From JBJXFY01 sp046155815 (lineage in GTDB: Bacteria; Verrucomicrobiota; Verrucomicrobiia; Limisphaerales; CAIMTB01): a stretch of 11,302 nucleotides of DNA. A program made the translations under genes and the position numbers. Numbering within the stretch: the stretch's first letter is position 1; each line of letters starts with the position of its first letter. The notes under the pieces are model-generated. The model was not told the DNA's origin and made no database searches. It saw nothing but the letters and a program-made list of their open reading frames with translations. Where the stretch lies: contig JBJXFY010000374.1 of assembly GCA_046155815.1 (NCBI GenBank), positions 1-11,302 on the forward strand. Direction: 5' to 3'. Shown piece after piece: positions 1 to 7,276 of the stretch.

Positions 1-1381
1 GGAAGGAGCCGGAGCCGCAGGCGGGATCGAGGATGCGCAGCTTCAGCGTGGCCTCGGGTGGCTGCCCGGCGACGAGCTTCCCGACGGTCTGCTCGACGAT
101 GTAGTCCACGATGTAGCGGGGCGTGTAATAGACGCCCCCGGCCTTCCGCACCTCGGGCTTTTCCTCGACGGTAATGCCGCGGCCGTGCGGGCGGACGACT
201 TTGCCCAGGAAGCGTTCGTAGATGGTGCCGAGGATCTCGACGGGGATGACGTCGAAGAGGTAGGGCGTCTCCTCGTCGCTGAGGTCGCCGATGAAGCCGG
301 CCAGCCACTCGTCGCCGACGGCGAGTTCCTCGCTGAAATGGGGCTTGAAGAGGTTGCCGTTGAAGAACGGGACGTGGGAGGGCGGCCGGCGGTCGAGGGC
401 GCGGAGGTGGCGGACCACGGCGCGCCAGAGGGAGCCCGCCGGCTCGGCGCGTCCGCCGGCGGCGGGCGGCTCCTCGCGCAGGGCGAGGGGCTGCTGGCGG
501 GCGCGGCGGCCGGCGTCGTCCTCGCCGGACGCGCGGCGCCATTTGGCGACAAGGGTGTCGAGGCGCTCGCCGGTGTCCATGTCGCGGTCTTCGCAGATGC
601 GGAGGAAGAGGAGGCGGTCGAGGATGCGGTGGACGGCGTCATTGAGGCGGTTGCCGGCGAGGAGGGCCTCGTGGTCGTTCAGCCGCCAGAGGTCGGAGGC
701 GAGGCCGCGGCGGGCTTCGTCGAGGAAGTTGAGGAAGTCGGCATCGAGCGCGCGGGTGCGGTCGGGCTTGAGGAGCCATTGCTGGCGGGCCTTGCCCCGG
801 CCGGTGGGCCGCTTCGGGAGGGCGTCAATCAGGCGGTCAATCCCGCCACCTGCCACCGCCTCGCGGGAGAGGAGGTTCCAGAGTTCGCGGGCGACGAGGG
901 GGAACTGGCGGAAGTGCCAGGTCTTCCAGAGGCCAGCGTCGGGTTCGTCGCGGTGAGGCCGGCCGCCCACCAGGTACACCTTGAGCTCCTCGAAGTCGGT
1001 GAGGAGCGCGAGGGGCAGGTCCTTGTTCCACGCGTAGCGCTTGGCCTGGAAGGCGTGGCCGGCGTCGAGGTCGCCGGCGGGCTTCTTGGCCTCGCAGACG
1101 AAGCGCTCGCGGCCCTCCGCGCGGAAGAGGTAGTCGGCGGGCCTGTTCCGCCCGCCGATCTGCGTGCGGCTCTCGATCTCGACCTCGCGGTCCTTTGGGA
1201 TCCGGCCGGCGCGGTTGTCCATGTCCCAACCGAGGGCGCGGAAGAAGGGATCGAGGAAGTCCTTGCGGACGTTGGCCTCATCGTAGCTGGCGCCCTTGTA
1301 GGCATCGAGGTGCCGGCCGAACTGCTCGACGAGGCGGCCCAGCTCGCGCTCGAAGTGCTCGAAGGTGGCCGGGGCGGGCAT
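1..1381 (-). CDS. Type IIG restriction-modification enzyme, N-terminal part (cut by window edge)
   Basis: Single-chain restriction enzyme and N6-adenine methyltransferase, expected to cleave unmethylated DNA and protect host sites by methylation. The frame runs without a stop from an ATG at 1381 to the left edge, giving 460 codons; the C-terminal part (rest of the methylase and target recognition) lies outside. Residues about 35-140 look like an HsdR-N-type PD-(D/E)XK nuclease: D83 in PADYLF, then E97 and K99 in FVCEAKKP. A helical linker follows, with an acidic, Ala/Arg-rich low-complexity stretch at about 285-315. The methylase begins with GGVYYTP (415-421, motif X) and DPACGSGSF (452-460, motif I, AdoMet binding). 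The start was chosen as the first ATG that keeps the whole nuclease domain; a TTG 12 codons upstream is also in frame. No Shine-Dalgarno is evident. A BREX PglX-like methylase is the main alternative, but the N-terminal nuclease motif favours type IIG. The family call is firm; specificity cannot be read. Confidence 0.92.
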   Translation of the reverse strand, partial: MPAPATFEHFERELGRLVEQFGRHLDAYKGASYDEANVRKDFLDPFFRALGWDMDNRAGRIPKDREVEIESRTQIGGRNRPADYLFRAEGRERFVCEAKKPAGDLDAGHAFQAKRYAWNKDLPLALLTDFEELKVYLVGGRPHRDEPDAGLWKTWHFRQFPLVARELWNLLSREAVAGGGIDRLIDALPKRPTGRGKARQQWLLKPDRTRALDADFLNFLDEARRGLASDLWRLNDHEALLAGNRLNDAVHRILDRLLFLRICEDRDMDTGERLDTLVAKWRRASGEDDAGRRARQQPLALREEPPAAGGRAEPAGSLWRAVVRHLRALDRRPPSHVPFFNGNLFKPHFSEELAVGDEWLAGFIGDLSDEETPYLFDVIPVEILGTIYERFLGKVVRPHGRGITVEEKPEVRKAGGVYYTPRYIVDYIVEQTVGKLVAGQPPEATLKLRILDPACGSGSF

Positions 1382-1476
1382 GGGGTGAGCGTGGAGCGGC
1401 GACGGGGCCGGGTTCAAGCGGCGGGCGGAGTTCGTGGTGCCGGCGGCCCCCCGGGCATCGCTGCACGGCCGCGCTT

Positions 1477-1498
1477 GAGGCGTGCAGAAACGCGCCTC
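1477..1498 (-). terminator. Weak hairpin downstream of the NPCBM-like fragment
   Basis: GAGGCG at 1477-1482 pairs with CGCCTC at 1493-1498 across a 10-nt loop. It lies just 3' of the minus-strand fragment ending at 1519 and 5' of the restriction gene. There is no T-tract, so termination is only a guess. The rest of the 1382-1518 spacer shows no recognisable promoter or gene. Confidence 0.25.
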
Positions 1499-1518
1499 CG
1501 TCTCCCGGCCGCATCCGT

Positions 1519-1690
1519 TCACTTCCCGACGACAAAGCTCGCATTCACCCAGTTGGCGAAGTCCTCGCGCGAGCAGTCACCGGCGTCCATCGCCACGAGG
1601 CTGATGGTCTTCGCGCCCGCGGGCAGTTCCACGTCGAAGCGCCACGCCGGCGACTGCTCGCGCATCACGCCGGACCGCGGGCGGAAAATT
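1519..1690 (-). pseudogene. C-terminal remnant of an NPCBM-like (sugar-binding) domain protein
   Basis: The frame ends at a TGA at 1519-1521 and reads SGVMREQSPAWRFDVELP followed by GAKTISLVAMDAGD and FANWVNASFVV. This order matches the last strands of NPCBM/NEW2 domains, which usually read like LVVTDAGDG followed by DHADWADA. Those domains are about 150 residues; only about 50 recognisable residues are present here. Upstream the similarity fades before the divergent dehydrogenase start at 1759. The frame stays open through that gene in antisense, but only as a shadow. An ATG at 1665 would give a free-standing 48-residue peptide with no signal sequence, so decay of a larger secreted protein gene is more likely than a functional small gene. 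The assignment rests on motif resemblance by eye. Confidence 0.55.
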
Positions 1691-1694
1691 GACA
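1689..1694 (+). promoter_or_regulatory. Possible -35 box for the alcohol dehydrogenase gene
   Basis: A perfect TTGACA lies 64 nt before the dehydrogenase ATG. No convincing -10 hexamer follows at 16-18 nt spacing (candidates there read CACGGT, ACGGTG and CGGTGC), so this may be chance or an activator-dependent promoter. The ATG itself has no Shine-Dalgarno. Confidence 0.25.
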
Positions 1695-1758
1695 GCGCCG
1701 CGGCCGGGAACACGGTGCGGGGAGCGCGGCGTCCTGAACAACCCCGGCCTTCAATCCC

Positions 1759-2823
1759 ATGTCCACTCCCAAAACGTTCTCCATCAAAGCCTGGTCCGCC
1801 GCGAGCGCGACCGCGCGGCTGGCCGCCACCACCATCCCGCGCCGCGAGCCCGGCGCGACCGACGTGAGGATCGAGATCCTCTACTGCGGCGTCTGCCACT
1901 CGGACCTGCACTTCGCCCGCAACGAGTGGGGCTTCACCCAGTTTCCCGCCGTGCCGGGCCACGAGATCATCGGCCGTGTCACGGCCGTTGGCGGTGGCGT
2001 GACGAAGTTCAAGGCCGGCGACCTCGTGGGCGTGGGCTGCCTCGTGGATTCCTGCCGCACCTGCCCCGACTGCCGCGCGGGCCTCGAGCAGTTCTGCTCC
2101 GGCATGGTCATGACCTACGGCAGCGCGGACCGGCATCTCGGCGGCGGCACGCTCGGCGGCTACGCCGAGGGCATCGTCGTCACGGAGGACTTCGTGCTGC
2201 GCATCCCGGCCAACCTCAACCCCGCCGCCGCCGCGCCGCTGCTCTGCGCGGGCATCACCACCTGGTCGCCGCTGCGCCACTGGAAGGTCGGCCCCGGCCA
2301 GAAGGTCGGCATCGTCGGCCTGGGCGGCCTCGGCCACATGGGCGTGAAGTTTGCCCGGGCCTTCGGCGCGCACGTCGTGCTCTTCACGACCTCGCCCGGC
2401 AAGACCGCCGACGCCCAGCGGCTGGGCGCGCACGAGGTCGTCATCTCGAAGGACGAGGCGCAGATGGCGGCGCACGCGGGCAGCTTCGACTTCATCCTCA
2501 ACACGGTCTCCGCGGCGCTCGACCTGACGCCCTACGTCAACCTGCTGAAGCGCGACGGCAACCTGGCCCTGGTCGGCGCGCCCGAGAAGCCGCTGTCGCT
2601 CGCCGCGTTCCCGATGCTGTTCAAGCGCCGCTCCGTCTCCGGTTCGCTCATCGGCGGCCTGCCCGAGACGCAGGAGATGCTGGATTTCTGCGGCCAGCAC
2701 GGGATCACGAGCGACATTGAGATGATCCGCATGGACGAGATCAACGAGGCCTACGAGCGGATGCTGAAGAGCGACGTGAAGTACCGCTTCGTGATTGATC
2801 TGGCCTCGCTGAAGGCCGCGTAG
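1759..2823 (+). CDS. Zinc-dependent alcohol dehydrogenase, cinnamyl-alcohol-dehydrogenase type (NADPH-linked aldehyde reductase)
   Basis: Cytosolic medium-chain dehydrogenase/reductase of 354 residues, the usual length for the YahK/CAD group, which reversibly reduces aldehydes to alcohols. The catalytic zinc ligands are C46 (in GVCHSD), H68 (in PGHE) and C163 (in LLCAGITTW). The structural zinc ligands are C99, C102, C105 and C113. The Rossmann glycine motif GLGGLGHMG is at 187-195. The FTTSPGK segment at 209-215 is the Thr/Ser-Lys type that favours NADP(H) over NAD(H). No signal peptide or membrane segment is present. It starts at the first ATG of the frame, which gives a normal N-terminus. 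It stands alone: the neighbour behind is a gene scrap on the other strand, and enolase ahead is convergent, so it is probably transcribed by itself. The physiological aldehyde cannot be told from sequence; detoxification or a broad aldehyde-reducing role is typical. Confidence 0.95.
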   Translation: MSTPKTFSIKAWSAASATARLAATTIPRREPGATDVRIEILYCGVCHSDLHFARNEWGFTQFPAVPGHEIIGRVTAVGGGVTKFKAGDLVGVGCLVDSCRTCPDCRAGLEQFCSGMVMTYGSADRHLGGGTLGGYAEGIVVTEDFVLRIPANLNPAAAAPLLCAGITTWSPLRHWKVGPGQKVGIVGLGGLGHMGVKFARAFGAHVVLFTTSPGKTADAQRLGAHEVVISKDEAQMAAHAGSFDFILNTVSAALDLTPYVNLLKRDGNLALVGAPEKPLSLAAFPMLFKRRSVSGSLIGGLPETQEMLDFCGQHGITSDIEMIRMDEINEAYERMLKSDVKYRFVIDLASLKAA

Positions 2824-2861
2824 CCCGCGCCGGGACGCTGGGCGAGGGCCACAACAGCACA

Positions 2862-2891
2862 GCGCCCCGGAAGCGTGAGCCTCCGGGGCGC
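2862..2891. terminator. Perfect 10-bp hairpin between convergent genes
   Basis: GCGCCCCGGA at 2862-2871 and TCCGGGGCGC at 2882-2891 form an uninterrupted 10-bp GC stem with a 10-nt loop. It begins 38 nt after the dehydrogenase stop. There is no T-tract on either strand, so it is not a classical intrinsic terminator; it could act as a bidirectional terminator or mRNA 3'-end stabiliser. The loop (AGCGTGAGCC) invites comparison with dispersed palindromic repeats. Confidence 0.55.
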
Positions 2892-2903
2892 CGGGAACGG
2901 CTG

Positions 2904-2925
2904 GGGCGGCGCGGCCGAGCCGCCC
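2904..2925 (-). terminator. Hairpin just downstream of enolase
   Basis: GGGCGGC at 2904-2910 pairs with GCCGCCC at 2919-2925, loop of 8 nt. Read on the minus strand it lies 12 nt after the enolase stop, a good position for an enolase mRNA 3' structure. No U-run follows it. Confidence 0.4.
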
Positions 2926-2937
2926 TACCTGGGAAGA

Positions 2938-4227
2938 TCAGCGCCCCTTGGGCAGGGCGCCGCGGCCGGCGTACACGGCGTTCTTGCCGAGCAACTGCTC
3001 GATGCGGAGGAGCTGGTTGTACTTCGCGGTGCGGTCGGTGCGGCTGAGGGAGCCGGTCTTGATCTGGCCGCAGTTCGTGGCCACGGCGATGTCGGCGATG
3101 GTGGCGTCCTCGGTTTCGCCGGAGCGATGCGAGAGGACGGCGGTGTAGCCGCTGGTCTGCGCGAGGCGGACGGCGTCCAGCGTCTCGCTGAGCGAGCCGA
3201 TCTGGTTCACCTTCACGAGGATCGAGTTGGCGGTGCCGGTATCGATGCCCTTCTGGAGGAACTTCACATTGGTGACGAAGAGATCATCGCCGACGAGCTG
3301 CGTCGTGGCGCCGAGCTTGTCGGTGAGCTTCTTCCAGGTAACCCAGTCGCCCTCGGCGCAGCCGTCCTCGATCGAGACGATCGGGTACTTGGCGCAGAGC
3401 TTGGCGTAGAACTCGACCATCTCGTCGCCGGTGAGCTTCTGGCCGCTGCTTTTCTTGAACACGTAGGTCTCATTGCCGGTGTAGAACTCGGACGCGGCGA
3501 CGTCGAGCGCGAGGTAGATGTCCTTGCCCAGCTTGTAGCCGGCGTCCTTCACGGCCTGGGCGATGGCGTCGAGCGCGGCCTCGGCGCTTTCGAGCTTCGG
3601 CGCGAAGCCGCCTTCGTCACCGACGGCGGTGCTCAGACCCTTCTTCTTCAGCACCGACTTCAGCGCGTGGAAGATCTCGGTGATCGCCTGCAGGCCCTCG
3701 CTGAACGTGTCGAAGCCGTGCGGCTGGATCATGAATTCCTGGAAATCAATCGGGGCGTCCGAGTGCGCGCCGCCGTTGATGACGTTGGCCATCGGGACGG
3801 GCAGGACCTTGGCGTTGGGCCCGCCGAGGTACTTGAAGAGCGGCTGGCCGAGCGCCGCGGCGGCGGCCTTCGCGTTGGCGAGCGAGACGGCGAGGATGGC
3901 GTTGGCGCCGAGCTTCGACTTCGTCTCGGTGCCGTCGAGGGCGAGCATCGTGCCGTCCACCGTGAGCTGGTCGAGCGCGTCCGTGCCGAGCAGCGCGGGG
4001 GCGATCTTGGTGTCGACGTTCCTGACGGCCTTGCTGACGCCCTTGCCGAGGTAGCGCTGCTTGTCGCCGTCGCGGAGTTCGATGGCCTCGTGCTCGCCGG
4101 TGGAGGCGCCGGAGGGCACGGCGGCGCGGCCCATCACGCCGCATTCGAGGGTGACGTCCACCTCGACGGTGGGGTTGCCGCGCGAGTCGAGGATTTCGCG
4201 GGCGACGAGGTCGGTGATCTTGGTCAT
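2938..4227 (-). CDS. eno: Enolase (phosphopyruvate hydratase)
   Basis: Glycolytic enzyme converting 2-phosphoglycerate to phosphoenolpyruvate in the cytosol; it works as a Mg-dependent dimer or octamer. The protein is full length at 429 residues and starts MTKITDLVAREILDSRGNPT, the standard enolase N-terminus. The mobile loop SGASTGE is at 39-45, H155 lies in GGAHSD, and the general acid E205 is in GDEGGFAP. The Mg ligands are D242, E287 and D314, and the catalytic base K339 lies in the signature ILVKVNQIGSLSET (336-349). SHRSGETED begins at 366, and K390 is in CGQIKTGS. Every catalytic residue is intact. It is a single-gene unit, convergent with the dehydrogenase and divergent from the secreted-protein gene. 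No Shine-Dalgarno precedes the ATG; instead a period-7 repeat sits 11 nt upstream. Confidence 0.99.
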   Translation of the reverse strand: MTKITDLVAREILDSRGNPTVEVDVTLECGVMGRAAVPSGASTGEHEAIELRDGDKQRYLGKGVSKAVRNVDTKIAPALLGTDALDQLTVDGTMLALDGTETKSKLGANAILAVSLANAKAAAAALGQPLFKYLGGPNAKVLPVPMANVINGGAHSDAPIDFQEFMIQPHGFDTFSEGLQAITEIFHALKSVLKKKGLSTAVGDEGGFAPKLESAEAALDAIAQAVKDAGYKLGKDIYLALDVAASEFYTGNETYVFKKSSGQKLTGDEMVEFYAKLCAKYPIVSIEDGCAEGDWVTWKKLTDKLGATTQLVGDDLFVTNVKFLQKGIDTGTANSILVKVNQIGSLSETLDAVRLAQTSGYTAVLSHRSGETEDATIADIAVATNCGQIKTGSLSRTDRTAKYNQLLRIEQLLGKNAVYAGRGALPKGR

Positions 4228-4237
4228 GGAAGGGTTC

Positions 4238-4258
4238 GTGGTCGGTGGTCGGTGGCCG
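4238..4258. repeat. Three tandem heptanucleotides (GTGGTCG) upstream of enolase
   Basis: GTGGTCG, GTGGTCG and GTGGCCG occupy 4238-4244, 4245-4251 and 4252-4258. On the enolase mRNA they read as CGACCAC units ending 10 nt before the ATG, exactly where a ribosome binding site would be expected. The third unit carries one substitution. Confidence 0.8.
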
Positions 4259-4414
4259 GCGGCGGCGCCGGTGGAATTAGCCGGGCAGTCAACGGAAGCA
4301 CGGGAGCGGCGTCAAGGGAGGGCAGGGAACGCGACGGCGTGGACGAAGGCGCGGACCGCTGCGTCCGCCGACTGCCGGCCGGAGCTCCGGGACCGGACCC
4401 CAGCGCCTTCCGCA

Positions 4415-4442
4415 TTGACTTGGCGGGGAGGTTGTTTAGAAC
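4415..4442 (+). promoter_or_regulatory. Candidate sigma-70-like promoter for the CHRD-domain gene
   Basis: TTGACT at 4415-4420 (5 of 6 matches to the -35 consensus), a 16-nt spacer, then TAGAAC at 4437-4442 (4 of 6 matches to the -10). It is an AT-richer patch in a GC-rich spacer, and would give a leader of about 120 nt. Confidence 0.35.
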
Positions 4443-4493
4443 GACCGCAACCCCCGAAGTTCTTCCCGGTTCAGCCCCGGGCTGCCCGGCTTG

Positions 4494-4523
4494 CCGCCGG
4501 CAGTCAGTGGTACCTGCCGGCGG
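4494..4523 (+). other. 10-bp hairpin in the leader of the CHRD-domain gene
   Basis: CCGCCGGCAG at 4494-4503 and CTGCCGGCGG at 4514-4523 form a perfect stem with a 10-nt loop, ending 46 nt before the ATG. No U-run follows, so this is not an intrinsic terminator. A separate perfect 10-nt palindrome, CACCTAGGTG, follows at 4537-4546 and could be an operator. Confidence 0.45.
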
Positions 4524-4569
4524 AGCCGTCTCGAAGCACCTAGGTGGCCGAAAAAACCCAGACCGTCCC

Positions 4570-7044
4570 ATGAATCTACATTCCGAATCCCTCAAGCCAC
4601 GCCTCGCCGCACTGCTGCTGGCCGCCGGGGCCTTCACCGCCCCCGCCGCTGAGTTGATCCATCAGGAAGGCTTCAACGATGACGGCTCGAAAGCTGCCCC
4701 GCCGCGCTACACCGTCGTCGGCGGCGACGTCTGGGAACTCAGCCGCATCTTCGGCGATCCGCCGCTGGCCAGCGCGTCCGCCCAGCGCGGCCCGGTTTAC
4801 TTCGCACACAACTTCGACGTGTCGTTCGTTGGCATCCCGAACATCCCCGCACGACGCATGATGTTCTGCTGGCGCGCCAGCAACGACATCGCGAACACGA
4901 CGGAAGAATTCCTGAAGCTCTGGGATTCCTCGGTGGCGTGGCTGCTCAAGGACAAGGCCAACGCCACCGTCATGGTCTATCCGACCGTTGCCGACATCGG
5001 CGGCTTGGGGGCCCGGCTCACCGCGGCCGGCCACACGGTGGTGGACGACGATCCGTCCAAGACGGACGCGCAGCTTGAGACCATCGCCGACCTGTTCATC
5101 CATGCCGGCAGCGCCGACCCCAGCCGTTACGCGCTGATCAAGAAGCCGGCCATTGGCAACATCTCGGCGGACTGGGATGACCTGATCCTCGGCAGCATCG
5201 GCGCCGATGCCACGTTCGCCCCGGGCCAGGTCAACATCGCCTCGCCGGGACATCCGGCCGCCGGGGGCAAGACCGGGTCGTTTGCCGGCTTTGCGGCCGC
5301 GACGGACCAGGTGTTTGCCCTGGCCGGCCGGTTCTTGCCGGACGGCTCCACCACGCTCGCCACGGTGAACCGCACCGTGCCGCCCTCGGTGGTCCGGCTG
5401 AGCGACGTGGACGACATGATCGCGGGCACGAAGCAGCACGAGAAGACCGACGGCACCCTGGCCACGCTGGATGTCGCCGACGCCGCGGCCGGCAACTGGC
5501 CGGACGACAACGCCGTCCCCGGCGGCTACAGCGGGAGCTGGGGCCTGCGCGTCCAGGGCAAGGTGAGCGTCAGCGCGCCCGGCACCTATCGCTTCGCCCT
5601 CGGCACGGATGACGGCGCCCGCTTCCAGATTGACCGCGACAAGAACGGGTTCACGGCGGCCGACAACATCATCGAGGATCTCGGGCCGCACGGGCACACG
5701 ATCGTCTATGCCAACGTGACCTTCAGCGCGGCCGGCACCTATGACTTTGAGGTGCGGGCCTACAACGCCGGCACCGCCGGCGATTTCGAGCTCTCCGCGG
5801 GCGTCGTCCCGGCGGCTGAGATCCTGGATGACGACCTTGGCTCCGGCTACTGGGAAGTCCTTGGCACGGCCGGAAGCACCGCTCCGGTGAAGCTCTCCGG
5901 CACCGCGACCGCCACCGGCTACATGGCGACCGGCGCCAGCACCGAGACCAAGGAGCCGCTGATCGTCCTTCTGAATGGCCCGGATGACGCGCCGCCAGGA
6001 GCCTTCTATGGCGGCGGTCCGTTGGCGAACTTTGAAGGAACCGGCTACTTCGCCGGCGCCGGCATGAACAAGTTCCCCTACCAGGACGCCACGCCGCCGC
6101 GCTCGGTGACTCTTCGTCCGGTCAACGTCGCGGGGAAGAGCGAGGTGAAGCTCACCGTGGCGCTCGCCGCCGCGCAGATTGACTTCGAAAACGACGCAAA
6201 CGACTTCCTCGACATCAACATCTATCCCAACGGGGCCGGCAGCACGCGGATCACGCTCGCGCACTTCAACGGGGTGGAAAACGGCCGCCAGCCATGGCTG
6301 GCCGATGACCTGGACGGCAACCAGCGTCGCCTCACCCGCGAATTCGCGGACTTCACTTACAACATCCCCGCCGGCGCGACCGACCTGATCGTGGAGTTCG
6401 TCGCCGGATCGTCGTGGTGGAACGAGCTGCTCGGCTTCGACAACGTCCGCATCACCTCCGGCGCGCTCTCCACGCCGCTGCGCATCACCAGCGCCACCAA
6501 GGCCGCGGGCAACGCCCTCGACGTCGTCTGCTCCGGCGGCACTCCGCCCTTCCTCGTGCAGGGCACCACCGCCCTGCCCGGCAACTGGGTGGACCTCTAC
6601 ACTGCCGCCGGGCGCACGTTCAAAATGCCCCTCGCCGGCGCCGGCGCGACCTACCGGCTCGTGGACGCCACGACCAAGAACGTCCTCCTCTACACCGCCA
6701 CGCTGACCGGCGCGGCGGAGCGGCCCGATCCCGTCGTCACGCCCGCCACCGGCGAGGGCTGGGCGGCGCTGGATGGCGACAAGCTCACCTGGTACGTGGC
6801 CTACCGGAATCTCAAGGGACCGATCACCGCCGCACATCTCCACGGCCCGGCCGATGCCAACGGCGCGGCCCCGCCGCTGGTGGACTTCATGCCGGCCACC
6901 GGCCCCACCAGCGGGGTCATTTCCGGCTCCGCCAACGTGAACCAGGCCGTGAAGGACGCCCTCGCCCAAGGCCGGGCGTACTTCAACCTGCACTCCAGCA
7001 TCCACGGCGGCGGAGAAATCCGCGGCCAGCTTGGCCCGAACTGA
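4570..7044 (+). CDS. Exported multidomain protein with PA14-like region and C-terminal CHRD domain
   Basis: The protein has 824 residues. Residues 1-27 form a Sec signal peptide: Lys/Arg at 9-11, a Leu/Ala-rich core, and a likely cut after APAA. Residues about 37-310 are unassigned; a stretch near 125-150 alternates hydrophobic strand and helix and might be a ThuA/flavodoxin-like fold, which is a guess. Residues 318-411 resemble a PA14-type beta-barrel (WGLRVQG, then TYRFALGTDDGARFQID, then FEVRAYNAG). Residues 418-630 read as a beta-sandwich ending FDNVRIT, a common ending of bacterial ligand-binding jelly rolls. Residues 706-821 are a clear CHRD domain: YTATLTGAAE, HLHGP at 756-760, YFNLHS and the closing GGGEIRGQL. 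The frame is open for another 565 codons upstream, but the enolase gene and spacer lie there, and this ATG is directly followed by the signal peptide. It is probably secreted or surface-bound; the ligand is unknown and no catalytic motif is visible. It has its own terminator. Confidence 0.9.
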   Translation: MNLHSESLKPRLAALLLAAGAFTAPAAELIHQEGFNDDGSKAAPPRYTVVGGDVWELSRIFGDPPLASASAQRGPVYFAHNFDVSFVGIPNIPARRMMFCWRASNDIANTTEEFLKLWDSSVAWLLKDKANATVMVYPTVADIGGLGARLTAAGHTVVDDDPSKTDAQLETIADLFIHAGSADPSRYALIKKPAIGNISADWDDLILGSIGADATFAPGQVNIASPGHPAAGGKTGSFAGFAAATDQVFALAGRFLPDGSTTLATVNRTVPPSVVRLSDVDDMIAGTKQHEKTDGTLATLDVADAAAGNWPDDNAVPGGYSGSWGLRVQGKVSVSAPGTYRFALGTDDGARFQIDRDKNGFTAADNIIEDLGPHGHTIVYANVTFSAAGTYDFEVRAYNAGTAGDFELSAGVVPAAEILDDDLGSGYWEVLGTAGSTAPVKLSGTATATGYMATGASTETKEPLIVLLNGPDDAPPGAFYGGGPLANFEGTGYFAGAGMNKFPYQDATPPRSVTLRPVNVAGKSEVKLTVALAAAQIDFENDANDFLDINIYPNGAGSTRITLAHFNGVENGRQPWLADDLDGNQRRLTREFADFTYNIPAGATDLIVEFVAGSSWWNELLGFDNVRITSGALSTPLRITSATKAAGNALDVVCSGGTPPFLVQGTTALPGNWVDLYTAAGRTFKMPLAGAGATYRLVDATTKNVLLYTATLTGAAERPDPVVTPATGEGWAALDGDKLTWYVAYRNLKGPITAAHLHGPADANGAAPPLVDFMPATGPTSGVISGSANVNQAVKDALAQGRAYFNLHSSIHGGGEIRGQLGPN

Positions 7045-7069
7045 AGCCGGATGCGCTTGGATCGGATTC

Positions 7070-7086
7070 GCCCGGATCTTCCGGGC
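7070..7086 (+). other. Small hairpin after the CHRD-domain gene
   Basis: GCCCGGA and TCCGGGC pair around a 3-nt loop 26 nt past the stop codon. No T-run follows; the real terminator lies about 80 nt further on. Probably an mRNA 3' structure or chance. Confidence 0.3.
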
Positions 7087-7151
7087 TCGGTTCCGGTTTC
7101 AGGCCATGTCGGGTTCCAGGCCTGAACGCAAAGGGAGGGATCCCGCCGGGG

Positions 7152-7186
7152 CGGGCGCCGGTCGCAGGACCGGCGCCCGTTTTCTT
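7152..7186 (+). terminator. Strong rho-independent terminator
   Basis: CGGGCGCCGGTC at 7152-7163 and GACCGGCGCCCG at 7168-7179 form a perfect 12-bp stem closed by a GCAG tetraloop, followed directly by TTTTCTT. It ends transcription of the exported-protein gene, 108 nt after its stop, before the oncoming minus-strand operon. The minus strand has no U-run after the stem. The remainder of the 7045-7276 spacer shows no gene. Confidence 0.92.
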
Positions 7187-7276
7187 GCCAGGCTGCAGCC
7201 ACCAGGCCCCAGCGCTCCGGGCGGGGCTGATGGCGCGGCCGCGAGGCATCACCGCGGCGCCCGACGTTCGGACCGG

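Larger units (their letters stand above)
4228..4569. promoter_or_regulatory. Divergent regulatory region between enolase and the secreted-protein gene
   Basis: No gene is supported in these 342 nt; the open frames on both strands are compositional. The stretch holds the enolase leader, with a heptad repeat at 4238-4258 and two TTGAC boxes on the minus strand at about 4316 and 4292 but no good -10. It also holds a candidate plus-strand promoter (4415-4442), a 10-bp leader hairpin (4494-4523) and a short palindrome (4537-4546). Confidence 0.5.

Noticed and set aside
185..1867. 560-codon open frame on the plus strand
   Set aside because: It is the antisense of the restriction gene, whose minus-strand frame shows nuclease and methylase motifs; the plus translation is low-complexity Val/Ala/Glu without any motif.
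1692..2700. Minus-strand open frame across the dehydrogenase
   Set aside because: Antisense shadow of a clear zinc dehydrogenase. Only its last part, beyond the dehydrogenase start, resembles protein.
4261..4320. Enolase promoter from the two TTGAC boxes on the minus strand
   Set aside because: Neither has an acceptable -10 hexamer at 16-18 nt spacing, so no promoter is called.
2875..4569. 565-codon upstream extension of the exported protein
   Set aside because: It is antisense to enolase and then crosses a spacer with hairpins; a signal peptide begins exactly at ATG 4570.
4576..7005. 809-codon minus-strand open frame
   Set aside because: Antisense to the CHRD-domain gene; its residues are compositional Gly/Val/Arg without motifs.
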